Positions 1 to 12,389 are shown, numbered from the stretch's first letter. The stretch is 64,000 nucleotides of DNA from Pristionchus mayeri (GCA_036245805.1 BTRK01000005.1:6262001-6326000), one strand, 5' to 3'. Notes: generated by a model from the letters alone, not told the origin. Numbers and translations are program-made.

Positions 1-123
1 TTAGTATTTAGTGCATCTTCTTTCAGTTCGGAGCGTTTCGATATCGTCTACCTGGCTGCTCATCAAAACCGGTGCTCTCGATTGCGGACGAGTGTGGGCG
101 GGATGTAAGTAGGGATGGTTTCT

Positions 124-253
124 AGGGTTCTCTTATTGTAATGGTTTTGTATGATTTTCAGTTATGTTTCATGTTCGCTAGTTCGAGATATATTGTACAT
201 GGAGCATATCTGAAAATGATACAATTTTTTTCCATTCCAAGAAGAGAACGCTA
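124..253. mobile_element. Hairpin MITE, family 1, copy 1
   Basis: An imperfect palindrome of about 130 bp. It opens with GGGTTCTCTTATTG and closes with the complement, GAAGAGAACGCTA. The arms carry the family core ATGTTTCATGTTCGCTA / ACATGGAGCATATCTGAAAATG. Further copies lie at 9114-9243 and 28076-28202. A roughly 21-base direct repeat (gatgtaagtaggga...) flanks it at 102-122 and 254-274, far longer than a TA duplication. It has no coding capacity and is presumably mobilised in trans by a Tc1/mariner-type transposase, which is inference. Confidence 0.7.
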
Positions 254-1715
254 GATGTAAGTAGGGATTGTTTCGCAATCCACCTTCTCTTCATCATGTG
301 GTCATTCGATTTCATCGTTGAGAAAGCTTGTTGAATGACGAGACATTTCATACACATCGTAACGCTAGCACTTCATATTTTGATAATTGCAAATTCAATT
401 GTAAACAATGTGATATTATCTCTCATCCTCCTCTTAAAACACAAATTCAAAACAATCATCTAGGGATGCATATCTTCATAATCTCTTCCCTTACAGATAA
501 TAACTGCCGATGTTGGGCCTTCAGTCTGCACCATCTGTTCCGAAGACTCCGTTCTTTTGGTGAATATTAGAGTTCGTAATTCGGGCCTTCGTATCTCCAT
601 TTTGCATACTCTCTCGGCCGGTCGAGTTGTGAGATAGTATGCAAAATGAAGTTGTGAGATATTAAAAAATAGTGAATATTGAAAGTACGCAAAATGAAAT
701 TTGCCACTGAGTGCAGCATCTTTCGAATTCCCTTTCCAAAGTTTTCATAAAAACGATGAGCCCGAACCTTTGGAAAGATGACCGGTTCGGAGAGAACCGG
801 ATTCATCATTTTATGATATTTTCAATATAGTATATATTATAGTTGAAATCCGTGTCGACCGCCTCGACGCTTGGTCAGATGAACACTTCAAAAGATGGCA
901 AAGCCGTCAATTGTGAGCTAAACGATCATTGCTGTACTATTTGATAAGAACAATAGAATATAGTTGGAGATTGTTATTTTTCTGATAAATTTGTATTCGA
1001 AACTAAGAAAGTTGCAATTTCAGTCCCTCGGGATCTATCGGTGCGCACGAAGGCGGTAATCACCGGTGCTCGCACTATCATGGTCAGTTTTTTTTATTTT
1101 ACAAATAAATTACAATTATATAAATAAGACTTGACCAGTTGCAGGAATTCGCGGATTACACACTTTTCGAAAATTTGTCAAAAGTTGGCATTAATTGATC
1201 AAAATAACTGTTTTCTGCATGATTATGAAATTGTACGAAGCCAAGCTAGTTTTCGTAACGTTTTCCAATCTATACTAAGCCACTAGGATCCTTCGATACT
1301 TGAATTTATAAATTGACAACACATGTCTACATTAGTATAGAGTAGAGTCCGTATTGATAGTGATTTGTGGTTTAAAATAAAAGTAATTGTGACAGTATTT
1401 CATTCAAAAGTTGAACTGGATTTACGGTATGAATACACTGGAATATGGAGTCGAATATCAAAATGAGTTGAACGAATTATACTTGATTGATAACATCACA
1501 AAACGTTCCGCGCCTGAACAGTTCAATTGTATGAACATAATGTTTTGTTCTGTTGTAAATCCAGAATGCAGGCAAGAATGTTCCTCCAGATTCACTTGAA
1601 CAATTCAATCAGTTGCACATTGATTCTTTTCAGCTGCACAATATTCTCCAGCATTCCCTCGGGTTTCCTGAAAATTTATTACGAGTTGTGAGTAAAGTTC
1701 TCTCATTGAGAACTA

Positions 1716-2630
1716 TTAGGTTGTTGCAAAAGTCTTGCGGGTTTTTTTTGATATTTTGCATTCCATCTTCCTTTTAGTTTGACCGATCTCATTCCGTATA
1801 TTAAGTACTAATGAGGCCATGTATACTCTTTCATATGCGCACCCTATCAGCATTGCCCAATCGGGGAGGCGAGAACACGACAAAGTTAAAATTGCGAAAA
1901 TTTATCCATCGACAACGATACATTTCTCAATCTTATGTTTCCATTGAAGCATGAATGCTCCATTCCTGGTGGTTATATGAAGCTCCCATCTTTACCCTAT
2001 AAATGCTTTTTCTCATGGATGATGGAAGTTACATCATTTCGAGGAATGCATTGATCTGTAAATGACTACATATTGCATTTTTATGTTGATTTCACATATT
2101 TTTGAAAAATAAGAAATTCTAATTTTCTGAAACGAGAAAGATGCAGGCTCCAATATTTTTTCTGAGTATAAAGCCTCTTGGTGGGTGAATATAGCGCACT
2201 CTTAGTGAAGCCTATATGCTTGGTCTTCGATGCAAAAAATTCGAACAAGTTTCATGTAGCCAGAGTCGACATCATATTTTCAATAGCATGTAATTCGGCC
2301 CAAACTTAATCGACAGACAGTTCTAACATATTTTCTGAAAGGGTATACGTGCTACTCCTTAGACATCTGTACGGGCAGGTTTCGTGAATTTCGCCTACAA
2401 ATATCCAGTAAAATCAATTTAATGCAAAATTTTGAGTATCAAATGCGATTGGTTTTATCGTAATTTCTTGCGTTAATTACGATATCGGATTGATTGAAAA
2501 GTATGCATGTAAAGTACAAGTATACCTCTAAACCCTGCTATGTTTGTTGGGCATTGAGATTTGAGACAAGATAATTATGATAGTTCAAAGTACTTACACA
2601 AAAAACCGCAAGACTTTTGCAACAACCTTA
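1716..2630. mobile_element. Mariner-like MITE, about 0.9 kb
   Basis: The left end TTAGGTTGTTGCAAAAGTCT, followed by TGCGGGTTTTTT, is matched by the inverted right end AAAAAACCGCAAGACTTTTG, followed by CAACAACCTTA. Both ends are flanked by TA, the mariner target duplication. Inside I see no transposase frame or DDE motif, so it is non-autonomous. A related but different TTAGGTTGATT-ended element is at 42630-43527. Confidence 0.8.
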
Positions 2631-2762
2631 TATTTTAGAACGATCAGAAATCTTGTTGTGACTAACTACACTCTACAATGACTAACAGTGACCTATGCAA
2701 AAGCGTAGGCGCGCGTTTCATCGTATGTATTATCTCGAAGTGACTGAAAAACCTCGACCTTC

Positions 2763-4894
2763 TCACCAGGAGCAGATATAAATGTTATTTACCATTGATA
2801 CAAACTCCAAGCTATGAAACCCGGCGTACCTGCCCCGGGCAATTGCTCCAATCGCTCTGCGGTACTCTGGCATTAAAGTGAGCACGGCGAGCGCGTCCAG
2901 AGGAACGAATAAGTATAATGATGCAACCAGGATAATGATGTCACTGAAACATTACATTAGGAGAAACATACATACTGAATCGAATTGTAAAACTTATAAA
3001 ACTGGGTATTTTTTTAGATCACAAGGGTCAAACATACTCACGGAGAAAGATCGATTTCGATTGCGAAAAGTGGCGCGACTAGGTAGGCTCCCACATTGAA
3101 GTAAATGAAAAACAGCGGGAACATTGTCTGAAATTGTACAAATCTTCCTTTGCGGTTGAATTATTCATTCTAATATTACTAACAATTATGAAATTGGACC
3201 TGAATAATGAGAATGAACAAAATTCGCCGGTGATATTTTCTGGCCGTGATGTAGGAAGACATCGATTCGGCTAGGTAGACATAGATCGCTATCGAGCAGA
3301 ACACCATGATTGCGCATCCAGTTAGCGTCACTCCTACGAATATAGCGAGACCGGCAAGTGAGAACGGATTGTAGCTGTCATATTTCTGAAATTGTACGAT
3401 GAAATTTGCCAAAACACCCTTCCGAGGAAGATACGAGGGGGGGGATTATTTATAAATATGAAATTTAAAGTTGTGCGTCTTACATAGTATTCCCCAATCA
3501 TCATCGGTTTGGACATCGCGTCTATTCCATAGGTTTGATTCAACGGCCCGTTGTTCGTCGCTGGCTTTGAATAGAAAGAAGGAAGCAGCGTACCTATAAT
3601 ACAGTAGCATTCAGGTAATCGGCTATTTGCCCGATCATAAATCAGTGCAGAAGTATTTCTTTGGCTGTGAAATTCTTACCAAACAGCGAATTCCGGGGCT
3701 GCAAAAGAAACGAAAGTACGCAGGAAGCGCGATTTGGAGAACATGTATATGCTCGAGGGACTGTAATGGGTAATATTTGTGAAATATGCAGATTTAGGCG
3801 CAGTGCCGTTAATATATTTTACAGTCGTCAAAAGATGAATACTCAAGAAAAGCCATTTTGAGAAAGTTACTAAAGAACACAATTGTACCTGTAAACAGTC
3901 TAGTATCGGTAGAGGAAATGCAGTGAGATAATAACCATGAATAGGGAGAAAAATGCGTTGTAGAAGCATACAAAATGCTGAAATAAAGTTATGCACAGCG
4001 GGGTGATTTTTTAAATAAAATATTATGGACTGATTGGCAAATTTCATAATATTTCAGCATGAGGCTGACGATCGCTTTCTATCATGAATCGATATGTCAA
4101 GCGTTCAATGAAAGAGTAAACCACTGACAACTCATATCACAAACAGTAATATATCAGTTGCGAAACCTCCGTTCCAATATAGCTATATCAAACATAGTTC
4201 AAAAGTGAATGTTTCATAACACTACTATTTGCTGCGTCTAGCGAACGAATATGCATTTACTTATGGACGCCAATCAAAAATAATTGTCATGTTCAAAACT
4301 ATTGATTCAATGTGACATGCGTGATATTAATAGGGTACTCAAACCCACCAGACTTTCGAACCAGTTATGCAGGAGGAACAGGCAAAACTTGGACTTTGTC
4401 GTGTACAGCTTCTGAATGTGCACTACTGCTTTTCAATTGCAATTTCGTGTTCATACCACCATGCACAGCGAGCAAAACGTTGACGACGTTACGTTGAAAA
4501 TAACAAATGTCATCTCAATTAGTATGTTGTCAATGTGCAGGAGCTAGGACTATTCATTATGTAGGCACTAGTCCGGCTGCCCCCCGCCTTCGGCGGGGGC
4601 CCCATCCTATCGGAGTATCTAGGTTTCGCAATCACTCGTTTCGCAACTTGTTGACGCGCGATCTCTCTCTCCTTATTTCGCAACTGTTTCGCAATCCGGT
4701 CAGACGCCAGGAATTTGCGCTTTATATATAGGTATAGATACTTGAAGATATCGGTATGTGCCCAAACTTTTGGAGACACCAGTAACAAGGAATAGTAGGA
4801 CAATGAGATTGAGCGTAATGCCAACACCTGTAAAATGTTGACTGCTACGTTGCTGCAATACAATTGCAATGTGAGAAAAAACTCCGCTCACCAT
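2763..4894 (-). pseudogene. STR-class chemoreceptor, probably a pseudogene
   Basis: Nematode seven-transmembrane odorant-type receptor, expected in chemosensory cilia. Exon 1 (4894-4742) gives the STR opening: a hydrophobic TM1 with VGITLNLIVLLFL followed by SKSLGTYRYLQ. Other exons on the minus strand: TM3 (about 3971-3880; HFVCFYNAFFSLFM, then SLHFLYRY), TM4 (about 3764-3680), second extracellular loop (3593-3484, with an NQT glycosylation site), TM5 to loop 3 (3385-3200, SYITARKYHRRILFILIIQ), TM6 (3127-3042) and TM7 (2943-2763, PLDALAVLTLMPEYRRAI). The phases join from TM5 to the stop. Damage: right after FLYRY comes an in-frame TAG (3902-3900) where the family has a hydrophobic residue, and the TM2 exon and TM4 phase cannot be rebuilt cleanly. 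Class assignment rests on these motifs; an SRJ-type relative is possible. Confidence 0.7.
4577..4600. other. GC-rich perfect hairpin in an AT-rich intron
   Basis: The segment gccccccgccttcggcgggggcc forms a stem of CCCCGCC / GGCGGGG around a TTC loop, inside the first intron region of the STR pseudogene. Its composition is unlike the AT-rich flanks. No function is assigned. Confidence 0.5.
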
Positions 4895-7114
4895 AATTTA
4901 CATTTGCTATCACCGGAAACGCGGACATCATATACATGCTGAATGAAGAAGGTATGTCTGACGATTCGTCCATTTCCGCATTACTTATCTAAATGGCAAT
5001 CTTTTATGCTACATATTCGACCTTACCTAAATGGCATCCTTTTAGATTGCATAATGAATTCAGAGCCTAAAGTCTGAAGAAGCTCTACCTTCATCTCGAA
5101 TTTTCAGGGACTTGAAATACTCTTACTGTCTGCACTCAACTCGCGAAACAAAATATAGCAGAACACAACCCTAACAAATACTGCCCTTGTACACACATAA
5201 ATGAACAACTTCCGTCACGATAAATAGCATAATACTCAACAATTTCATGTTTTTATGGGCGCAAATTTTGCAATTCGGGTCACCGACAACTCATTGCGCA
5301 CACTTTCTCGGCAGGCCGAGATATTTGGGTAATACGGCAACCCGAAAAATGTCAGAATGTGCTTTGTTAGTATATGGTCGGCTCTGTCCATGATCTTTCT
5401 CTATTACATTCATGTTTACTCAACATCGGACAGAATAAGTCTGAGTATGCGCACAAAGACGGACGGGATGAAAGCACACACATACCTCATCACCACGTGA
5501 GTAAGGAGACGCAGGAGTGCATACAAAGCAAAGTCCAATATTCGCTATTTTGATTATGATGGTTTCAAAATTGATGATTTTTTTCGAAGTTTGAGATTTA
5601 TTCATATCTCATTCCGCTACCTAGGATACGTTTGTTTCTGAGGAGAGTCACCGATATTACTAAATGTTACCATATGAGCTCTCGAAGAAAGGGACACTCT
5701 CCTGACTAGGGATGATGAGGATTGGCACACATGACTCTCTTATTTTTTTGCGAATTATATTGTTCACCCAAAGTGCTAACAAACTTATAAGAATCGTTCG
5801 TTTCTTACGAATAGAAGCGCTCAAATCTCCGTATAATGTCATGACCGCAATGTTATTTCACGAACGGAGTTTTGTGAGAAACAGCTTTGAAAGCATTGCG
5901 AATAACCACCGAAACAACTTATGCAACATAAACAAATGCTAAATCACTTTACTGATCCTGAATCCGGACATAAAACGAAGCATGGGCGTATTTGGTTATG
6001 CAAAATATTTAAAAAAACGTTTTGACCAGACATAATCAAATTTTCTCAAGCCGGATAGGACACCAGTTACTTGGAAACGAGTTCCCTCGCGAATAATATC
6101 CAGACAGCGTACGATAACAAAAATGAAATGCTGAAAAATTTCAATCTCTCACGAAATTGCTAATTGAATTTTATGAATTGTACAAAGCGAGAAGAAATCG
6201 TTATTATGAATTTGATTCCGAAGAAATATTTTGTTTCCAAAGATAAATCTTTCTATTTACATCATATGTTGAAGTAAAGTGCGAGAAATATATTAGAACA
6301 ATAACAAATGGTTGACGGAATTATTTTAATATAAATAATATAAGAGTAGAAGATAGGGGGTGTCTGCGAATCTTACTGACGATTCTATAGATCACGTTGT
6401 CCTTATGATCGTGAATTTAGTTTCCCCATATTTGTTGACATGTATAGGATTTTATTACGGGGGCTCCGTCGCTCTAAATGTTTGACCAATTCTGAACTGC
6501 GAAACACTGTGAAATTACACAAGTGGTCACTGTTTCTATTGGTTTCATATAATTTTGTGCGATTTCGAATAACATTCAGGTACGCATTCTTTATCAGTTA
6601 ATCATACTCAGAGCATCTACTTGAAAAAGCTAAAACATGGATGGACATAATGATATTTTTTTGCTTATAATTTGTCGCTGTATCATACATTGACAATCGG
6701 CGGCAATCAATCACTGCACGATGGTCATATAGATCACGTTGTTCCGGTCTTCTGACTGACGCCTTGGTCGTCCGTTAGCGGTTGCACAGCATTTTGTCGA
6801 GCACAACCGCACAGTTGTTGAGCGAATCTGCAAATCGTTATTGATGCAATGATGCATCTACACTATGAATGGTGAATTGGATTTACAAGTTGCCTCGAAT
6901 CAGGCAAAGAGTTTTTAAATTGCCAGTTCTAGAATAATACACTAGGGATTCAATTTCAGGCCATTTAGGCTTATTTTCGTATATGCTTCAGGTGCGCTAC
7001 ATAGTTCATGAGCTTATCAGATTAGCGCTACTGAAACACATCCGAAAATGATCCAAAATTACCTGAAAATTGAAACCCTATAATACACATTCCATCAAGA
7101 ATAATTTGTTGTAG
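4895..7114. other. Intergenic
   Basis: I see no gene in this 2.2-kb AT-rich stretch. Near 5265-5345 is a degenerate hairpin of MITE family 2 (gcaattcgggtcaccg ... cggcaacccgaaa). At 6949-7083 is a family 3 MITE, listed separately. Confidence 0.5.
6949..7083. mobile_element. Hairpin MITE, family 3, copy 1
   Basis: A roughly 135-bp imperfect palindrome starting TAgggattcaatttcaggccatt and ending ttacctgaaaattgaaaccctaTA, so TA-flanked. The inner arms are gtatatgcttcaggtgcgct and its degenerate complement. A second copy is at 14146-14290. The right half of a relative is seen at 36385-36465 inside the duplicated region. Confidence 0.65.
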
Positions 7115-9693
7115 TTACCTCTTGTACGGTCCAAGGATGGAAAGTGCGATGAGCGGAGATCCGACTGCGAACACACTGAACGTCTGCAATGTACGAGCTT
7201 TATTCCAAAGATAAACTGGAATCAATTATATGTCTGAATAAGTGTGCGGCTACGATGAGCTTAGCAACGGAACTCTTTGCGCCAATACAAATTACGAAGT
7301 GTGTACACAAAATTTACCAAATGTGTAGCTCGCTGCAAGTAGGGAGAACGGACGACCCCGATAAAGTCGACCAACCAGCACCTGTGTGTAAGAAGCTATA
7401 GTACAGTCCCCGATAACTATAAAACGAGACACAGAGATAGTCTTCGGGTGCTTAGATGAAGAGTAGAACAGCCGATATCACAAGGTTTCATCACAAGGTA
7501 TCAGCACAAGGTTTTGGATCGAATCACCCAGAATGCATCGGTCTTTTGACAACCATCTGACAATCTCACACACCAACTGCCAACAACTATGGTTAGAGGC
7601 AGCATGGCTTGGGCAGTTAGAGTGACGAGGACGGAGTGGTGACGAGCGCGGTCGGCGGAGCTGCCCTGCTATGTTTGCAGTTAAGGTTTTACTTGGGTGA
7701 TTTGCATCTGTGATTTACAGAGCTTGAATTCAATTTGAACATTAAAATAAATTACTAAAAATCTAACACATACATTGCCTCAAAATAATAGGTTTCACAA
7801 CAATTATAAGGGACTGAGTGAATGTATCAGTCAATCGTTTGAGGTAGTCTTGTCCAAAACAAAACTCAGATAATCAAAATTTTGTTTGCATTTTCACACC
7901 CTTTTCAGATTTATCACCCACATTTCTAATGCAAATGCTCACAAGTAAACTTCGAAAAATGGAGCAATCACTTCATATAATGAATATATGAATACATTAC
8001 AAAATTCGATTCGTTTATCTTTTCTCACCAAAATTCTAATTCTAATTCTAATTTAAAATTGTTTCCTCACCAATTCGAAAATCTGCTTGATAAGTATCCT
8101 GCGTAGGGTCACGATCGCGATTAGCATGCTCGTGAACACGCACAGGAAGTAGGCGATGGTCGCACGGACCAAGAGATTCTCGGAACTGAAACAGAAGAAA
8201 TATATAATGGGCATAGACAATTCGCAATTAGTCGATGCGGCGGTCTGCAAGAGTTAAGGAAAAGTTGAATCGTTTTTTTCTTGTAAAGAAACTGTAATTG
8301 TTCCGTTTATCGGTTCATCTGATCGAGAAAATGTGGAGAATAAGTGTGCAACAGTTTGTTTTCTCTAGCACTCTGCTTATCTTGCACATTATTTTCCAGG
8401 ACAGAAAAAAGCGAGATAGCACGTAAATTTGAGAGGGTCAGAATACACTTATCCGACTGACCTGAACAGTTGTTTCCCGCCCACATCAAGCACACAGTAC
8501 GTTAAATTAGCATACGGAGGAAAGTGGATGTCGAAACTGCACATTTTGTAAAGACCGACCTCAAAAGGTTTGAATGAGTGTAAAAAAATCGATTTTTTAA
8601 AGAAGTGAGCCTTGTTGATATTGGAGATTTGCTTCTTACCAAAGCAATCCAGCTCAGCAACGTGGATGCGAAGATGATCTTGAGGAGGTTGGCGCGGGAG
8701 ATACTGGGACGTATGTCCTGTACGAAATGCAGGTTATGATCATACTCTTGCAGAAATGCAGCAACGACTAATTGGAAATTGTCTACACAAAAAGATGCGA
8801 TACAGCGGTTTTAGTGCATTACCTCCTTGCTCAGCACCCATACTCGATATGAGAAGGAGAGCAGCAGGAGAACCTCGGCGTGACAAACGAGTGCGATGTT
8901 CGTTGCTGTACAATTATTATTTTCAAATATGCTACCGTGTAATATATGACTCAATATTCCCTCTTCTTAGAGAGAGAGGATCTGTAAACAATTACTCACA
9001 GAACACCGCGTGGCAAGTCTTCGGGCCCAAGAGAGTACAGGGTCCCACGAATGCATATACGATGATTCCGTCCAGGTTTACGAACCTGCAAAAGGTGTTA
9101 TCCTCTCAGAAATCGGGTTCTCTTATTGGAATGTACTTGTATAATTTTCATATGTGTTTCATGTTCGCTATACATATTAGTTATATAGTGTGCATGAAAC
9201 ATATCTGAAGATGATACAAAACTATTCCAATAAGAGCACCCTATTCAGAAATCGAAAAATGAGAACAAAAAAACGGAATTTAAACTGAACTCTACAATTA
9301 TAATTGTAAGTTTCACAAATTGATGCAAGTTTGTGATTGCACGTTTACCTTAAAACACTCAGCGAGCTCACGACTGCGGTTGCTGAATCGACAATAGCCG
9401 TGTTTAGTAGAAATACGGAAAAGGAGTGCAGATAGGGCGGTGTTCTGAAATGATAATTTTCAAAAATCGGCCGTTTTTTTCTCATCCAAATAAAGGACCA
9501 CAAGTTTGTTTGAAAAAAATATCGACATCCCCTTTCACCCTAACTTTACCTATACTCACATAATATTGGTTTAAATATATTTAAAATGTTACCGGGTAAT
9601 GATTGCAGTGATAAGAATTGCATTGAGTACTAGAGCAGCGAAATCCAGTGTGTATTGAATGACGATATGGACTATGTCTTCAGTAAGCATCAT
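7115..9693 (-). CDS. SRD-class chemoreceptor
   Basis: Serpentine receptor of the nematode SRD class, a GPCR expected on chemosensory neurons. Exons in phase on the minus strand: 9693-9593 (TM1, starts MMLTEDIVHIVIQYTLDFAA), 9444-9349 (TM2), 9085-9000 (ends GPCTLLGPKTCHAVF, the pre-TM3 cysteine region), 8905-8823 (TM3, SFSYRVWVLSKE), 8717-8640 (TM4), 8559-8462 (extracellular loop, NLT glycosylation site), 8185-8071 (TM5), from 7668 downward (loop 3/TM6, RARHHSVLVTLTAQAMLPL) and 7183-7115 (TM7, ends SILGPYKR stop). The end of the TM6 exon and a small exon near 7400-7310 are uncertain, so the TM6-TM7 link is not proven. The last exon is 69 nt, identical in length to that of the SRD fragment at 61.6 kb. 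ATG at 9693 was chosen because it precedes TM1 and splices in phase. Confidence 0.8.
9114..9243. mobile_element. Hairpin MITE, family 1, copy 2
   Basis: An inverted repeat of about 130 bp lying in an intron of the SRD gene. It starts GGGTTCTCTTATTGGAATG and ends CTATTCCAATAAGAGCACCC, with inner arms catatgtgtttcatgttcgc / gtgcatgaaacatatctg. Non-coding. Confidence 0.75.
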
Positions 9694-10579
9694 CGCAGCA
9701 AGCAATGGCTGTTAATGAACCAGTGAGGTGTGGTTTCCTACAGGAAAAAAATCTTCTTTGCAAGTTTGTTTTTCACGATCAAGTGTTCCACTATTCCGTG
9801 AGATTTCCTGAAATAGTGTTACGATCAAGGATTCCTCTTTTTTTCTAGGAAAATTACTATTGAATGTGCCGAATCACGATATGTACTGTATTATGTGCTA
9901 ACAAAAACATATAATTAACTTTTTGAATTTCTGTATCGATAATTATTAAGGTGCGTTAACTGGTTAAAATATACAATATTTAGTATACCTGAAAATAATG
10001 CGAAATAATGCATAAATGGACATCAACTGTTTTCTAATAGGCAAATCGCTCTTTCCTCTGCAGGAAAAAAACACACACAATTTGTTTTTCATGAGCATAT
10101 TATCAATTTTTCTGTGAGAAATGGGCATAAATGAACATATGACAATGTGAAAATTTTTCTCACTCGTTGAATAATTCCATCCGGCCTAAAAATATGATAG
10201 CAATCATTAAATAATTTATTTTTTTCGCGACAAAGAATTCGTATCGCAATCCCCGACAAAGAATGCTAGCAATTTTGTAGGCGAACTCAAATACAAATCC
10301 AATTCTTATTATTGTAGTCCGGAATTGTTCAAAAAGTACACAAGTTGTTGACTGACTGACGCAAGTGATACGCAATTTGCAGCCCTTGCAGAATGCGATA
10401 CAAATTAAGCATTAAATTAATTAATTAAGCATTAAAATAAAGCATTAATTAAGCATGCGAGTGCGTACAGGTTTGCTGAGGACGAGCGATGGTGAAGGCC
10501 ACCTGTTAGTTATTCATTTGTTTGCATTTGTTTAGTGACATCATAAATCGAAAATCGCTGTTCACAAAAATGTTTCAAT

Positions 10580-10688
10580 TAGAGCTCGTAATTCGGGTCA
10601 CCGTCTTTCATTTCCCACTCTCTAGACCGGTCGAGCGGCGAGAGAGTGTGGGAAATGAAGAGATCATGGTTTCATTTCTCGAACTCTA
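10580..10688. mobile_element. Hairpin MITE, family 2
   Basis: The ends are TAgagctcgtaattcgggtcac and ctcgaactcTA. The inner stem is tttcatttcccactctct / agagtgtgggaaatgaa around ccggtcgagc. Related copies sit at about 20347-20458, 24572-24741 and 25205-25314, with degenerate traces near 568, 5265, 17404 and 58690. Confidence 0.7.
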
Positions 10689-10829
10689 GTTTCAATGACT
10701 GTTTCGCATGTGAGCCCAGTCCAAGACTATTTCATATTACCGATATGTTTCAGACTGCACTATTTATGTCGGCTAATTATCTCATCTGTGATATGGAATC
10801 CCTTTTCTGGGCAAAATACATTTCAAAAT

Positions 10830-10980
10830 ATGGTTCCCCAATTGGGCTTTTGGCCCAGTTGGGCTTCTACTATCAAGTATGTTTCATGTGCGCTTTATGT
10901 ATGTACACACATGCAACATACTTGAAAGTAGAAGCCCAACTGGGCCAAAAGCCCAATTGGGGGAACCCTATTTCAAAAGT
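10830..10980. mobile_element. Near-perfect hairpin MITE, family 4
   Basis: The left arm begins ggttccccaattgggctttt, continues with ggcccagttgggcttctac and ends tcaagtatgttt. It is repeated inverted as aacatacttgaaagtagaag ... ccaattgggggaacc. The arms are about 55 nt with almost no mismatch around a loop of about 35 nt, which implies a recent insertion. Seen once in this window. Confidence 0.75.
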
Positions 10981-11334
10981 ATTTCTAAATCGACTTCCTT
11001 CTCATTCTGATGCGTATTTGATGTTTGTGCGAAATACTGACTCGATTGTATCTGTCGAAAACGTGGTATCCACCACGTCACGTCTGTTCTCGAAATGACC
11101 GTCCACACAAGCAATCGCTCAGAATGATCAGTTCTGGATAACTCTTAATGGTGAACTAGCGAATTACTATGAAATAGAATTGCAGAGAAATATGCATTAT
11201 TCGAATTATAATACAATGCACGAATGAATGCGTTCGCAGTATTGGATGCTCGGAATAATTGTCGATAAGATACTTCATTTGAAATGCTTTTCGCATTGTT
11301 TCTCAATATTTGTGACTTGCTAAATTTGAGCTGT

Positions 11335-11524
11335 ATATCACGCGTCTTCTGAGAGAAGGGCTGCCCGCGAAACCAGGAGCCCTAACTGTCAGCATTATCC
11401 ACACGATAATTATGTCAGAGTATAACGAGAAAACTCTGGCATATTTTTCTAGTGAACACTGCTGAAAGTTGGGGCTCATGGTTCCGCAGGCTCCAGCAAT
11501 CTCTCAGAGGACGCGTGATATACA
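11335..11524. mobile_element. Hairpin MITE, family 5
   Basis: The terminal inverted repeats read tatatcacgcgtcttctgag at the left and its degenerate complement ctcagaggacgcgtgatata at the right. Subterminal arms (agggctgcccgcgaaaccag / atggttccgcaggct) are more diverged. About 190 bp, TA at the ends, non-coding. Confidence 0.65.
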
Positions 11525-11638
11525 TGTCTATTGTGGAGCGAGGGGTGGCTGGTCCGTTAAACATGAGCGCAGTGAGTGGGCAGCGATGAGCATCAAAACG
11601 TGTTGATCGTACACCGACTTCGCGAAATCTGCAATTGC

Positions 11639-11756
11639 ACTAGGGTTGTGCAAAAATTTTACGGTCTCTTCATTCTGCATGCTCTCTCGCACTGTCTGAC
11701 CGGTGAGAAAGTATGCGTAATGAAGAGACCGTAAAATTTTTGCACAACCCAGATGA
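11639..11756. mobile_element. Near-perfect hairpin MITE, family 2 relative
   Basis: The left arm agggttgtgcaaaaatttta, then cggtctcttcatt, pairs with right arm aatgaagagaccg, then taaaatttttgcacaaccca. The loop region contains the ccggt motif shared with family 2. The long outer arm is almost perfect. Confidence 0.7.
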
Positions 11757-12389
11757 GCACAGCCCATGTTTTAGTCATTTCTTTTGAAATATAGAACAGT
11801 TGGTTCTTTACTTACCATTCGGTTCATGTTCTCCGTTGTCTTTTTTTTAATGACTTACTTCCTAAACCCGGAAATCTGCATCGTAACAGACGTGGGCGCA
11901 TTGAAAATCCACTAAATGCGAAGCTATTTTGTAGACCGGGCAGATGCAACACTACGTGCAAAAACTATTCGGGGAATTCGTACAGATAAAGCGCTAATTG
12001 CTAATCGAGGGAATAAATTGAATTTCGAGCCGACCTCCGTTTCCGAAGCCTGTCAATGCCCATTTGAGAAATGAATATATTTGTTGACTCACACTTCTTG
12101 ACTGCTGGTGATTGGTATATTTCTTAAACATATCGTGACGCAAGAAATAGTCTGTTCATTCAGCGTACTCTAGAATACGTAGAACGAAGATGAATCCCCC
12201 CTCCCATCTGCATCCCCCTCCCATCTGCAATCGTTAATTAATTAATTAATTAATTATTGTATTCACGGTATCGTCGCGCCTCGGGCGTAGATAAATTATT
12301 ATTATTATTAATCGTATCCTTGATTCCGATGCTTGATAACCTTGATATTTTTATTGAGTTGTTGCCGTATTCCACTTACAGTGCAGGCT

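Larger units (their letters stand above)
1..2762. other. Intergenic, MITE-rich
   Basis: I find no convincing exon in this stretch. It holds a 130-bp hairpin MITE (124-253), a degenerate copy of a second MITE family starting near 568 (motif gagttcgtaattcgggcc), and a mariner-like MITE (1716-2630). The short open frames here have no nematode-like splice structure or recognisable motifs. Confidence 0.6.
9694..12389. other. Intergenic with several hairpin MITEs
   Basis: No gene is supported between the SRD and SRE genes. The stretch holds four separate inverted-repeat elements (10580-10688, 10830-10980, 11335-11524, 11639-11756), a (TTAA)n run at about 12232-12255 and a short (TTA)n run at about 12295-12310. 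A minus-strand open frame at 10375-10160 is hydrophobic in part but lacks family motifs. Confidence 0.55.

Noticed and set aside
8756..9208. 150-residue plus-strand frame
   Set aside because: It overlaps exons of the SRD gene on the other strand and a MITE, and has no domain.
10160..10375. Minus-strand hydrophobic frame as a receptor exon
   Set aside because: No family motif, no phase-compatible neighbours.
10646..11098. 150-residue plus-strand frame
   Set aside because: Most of it is the hairpin MITE at 10830-10980 read through both arms.
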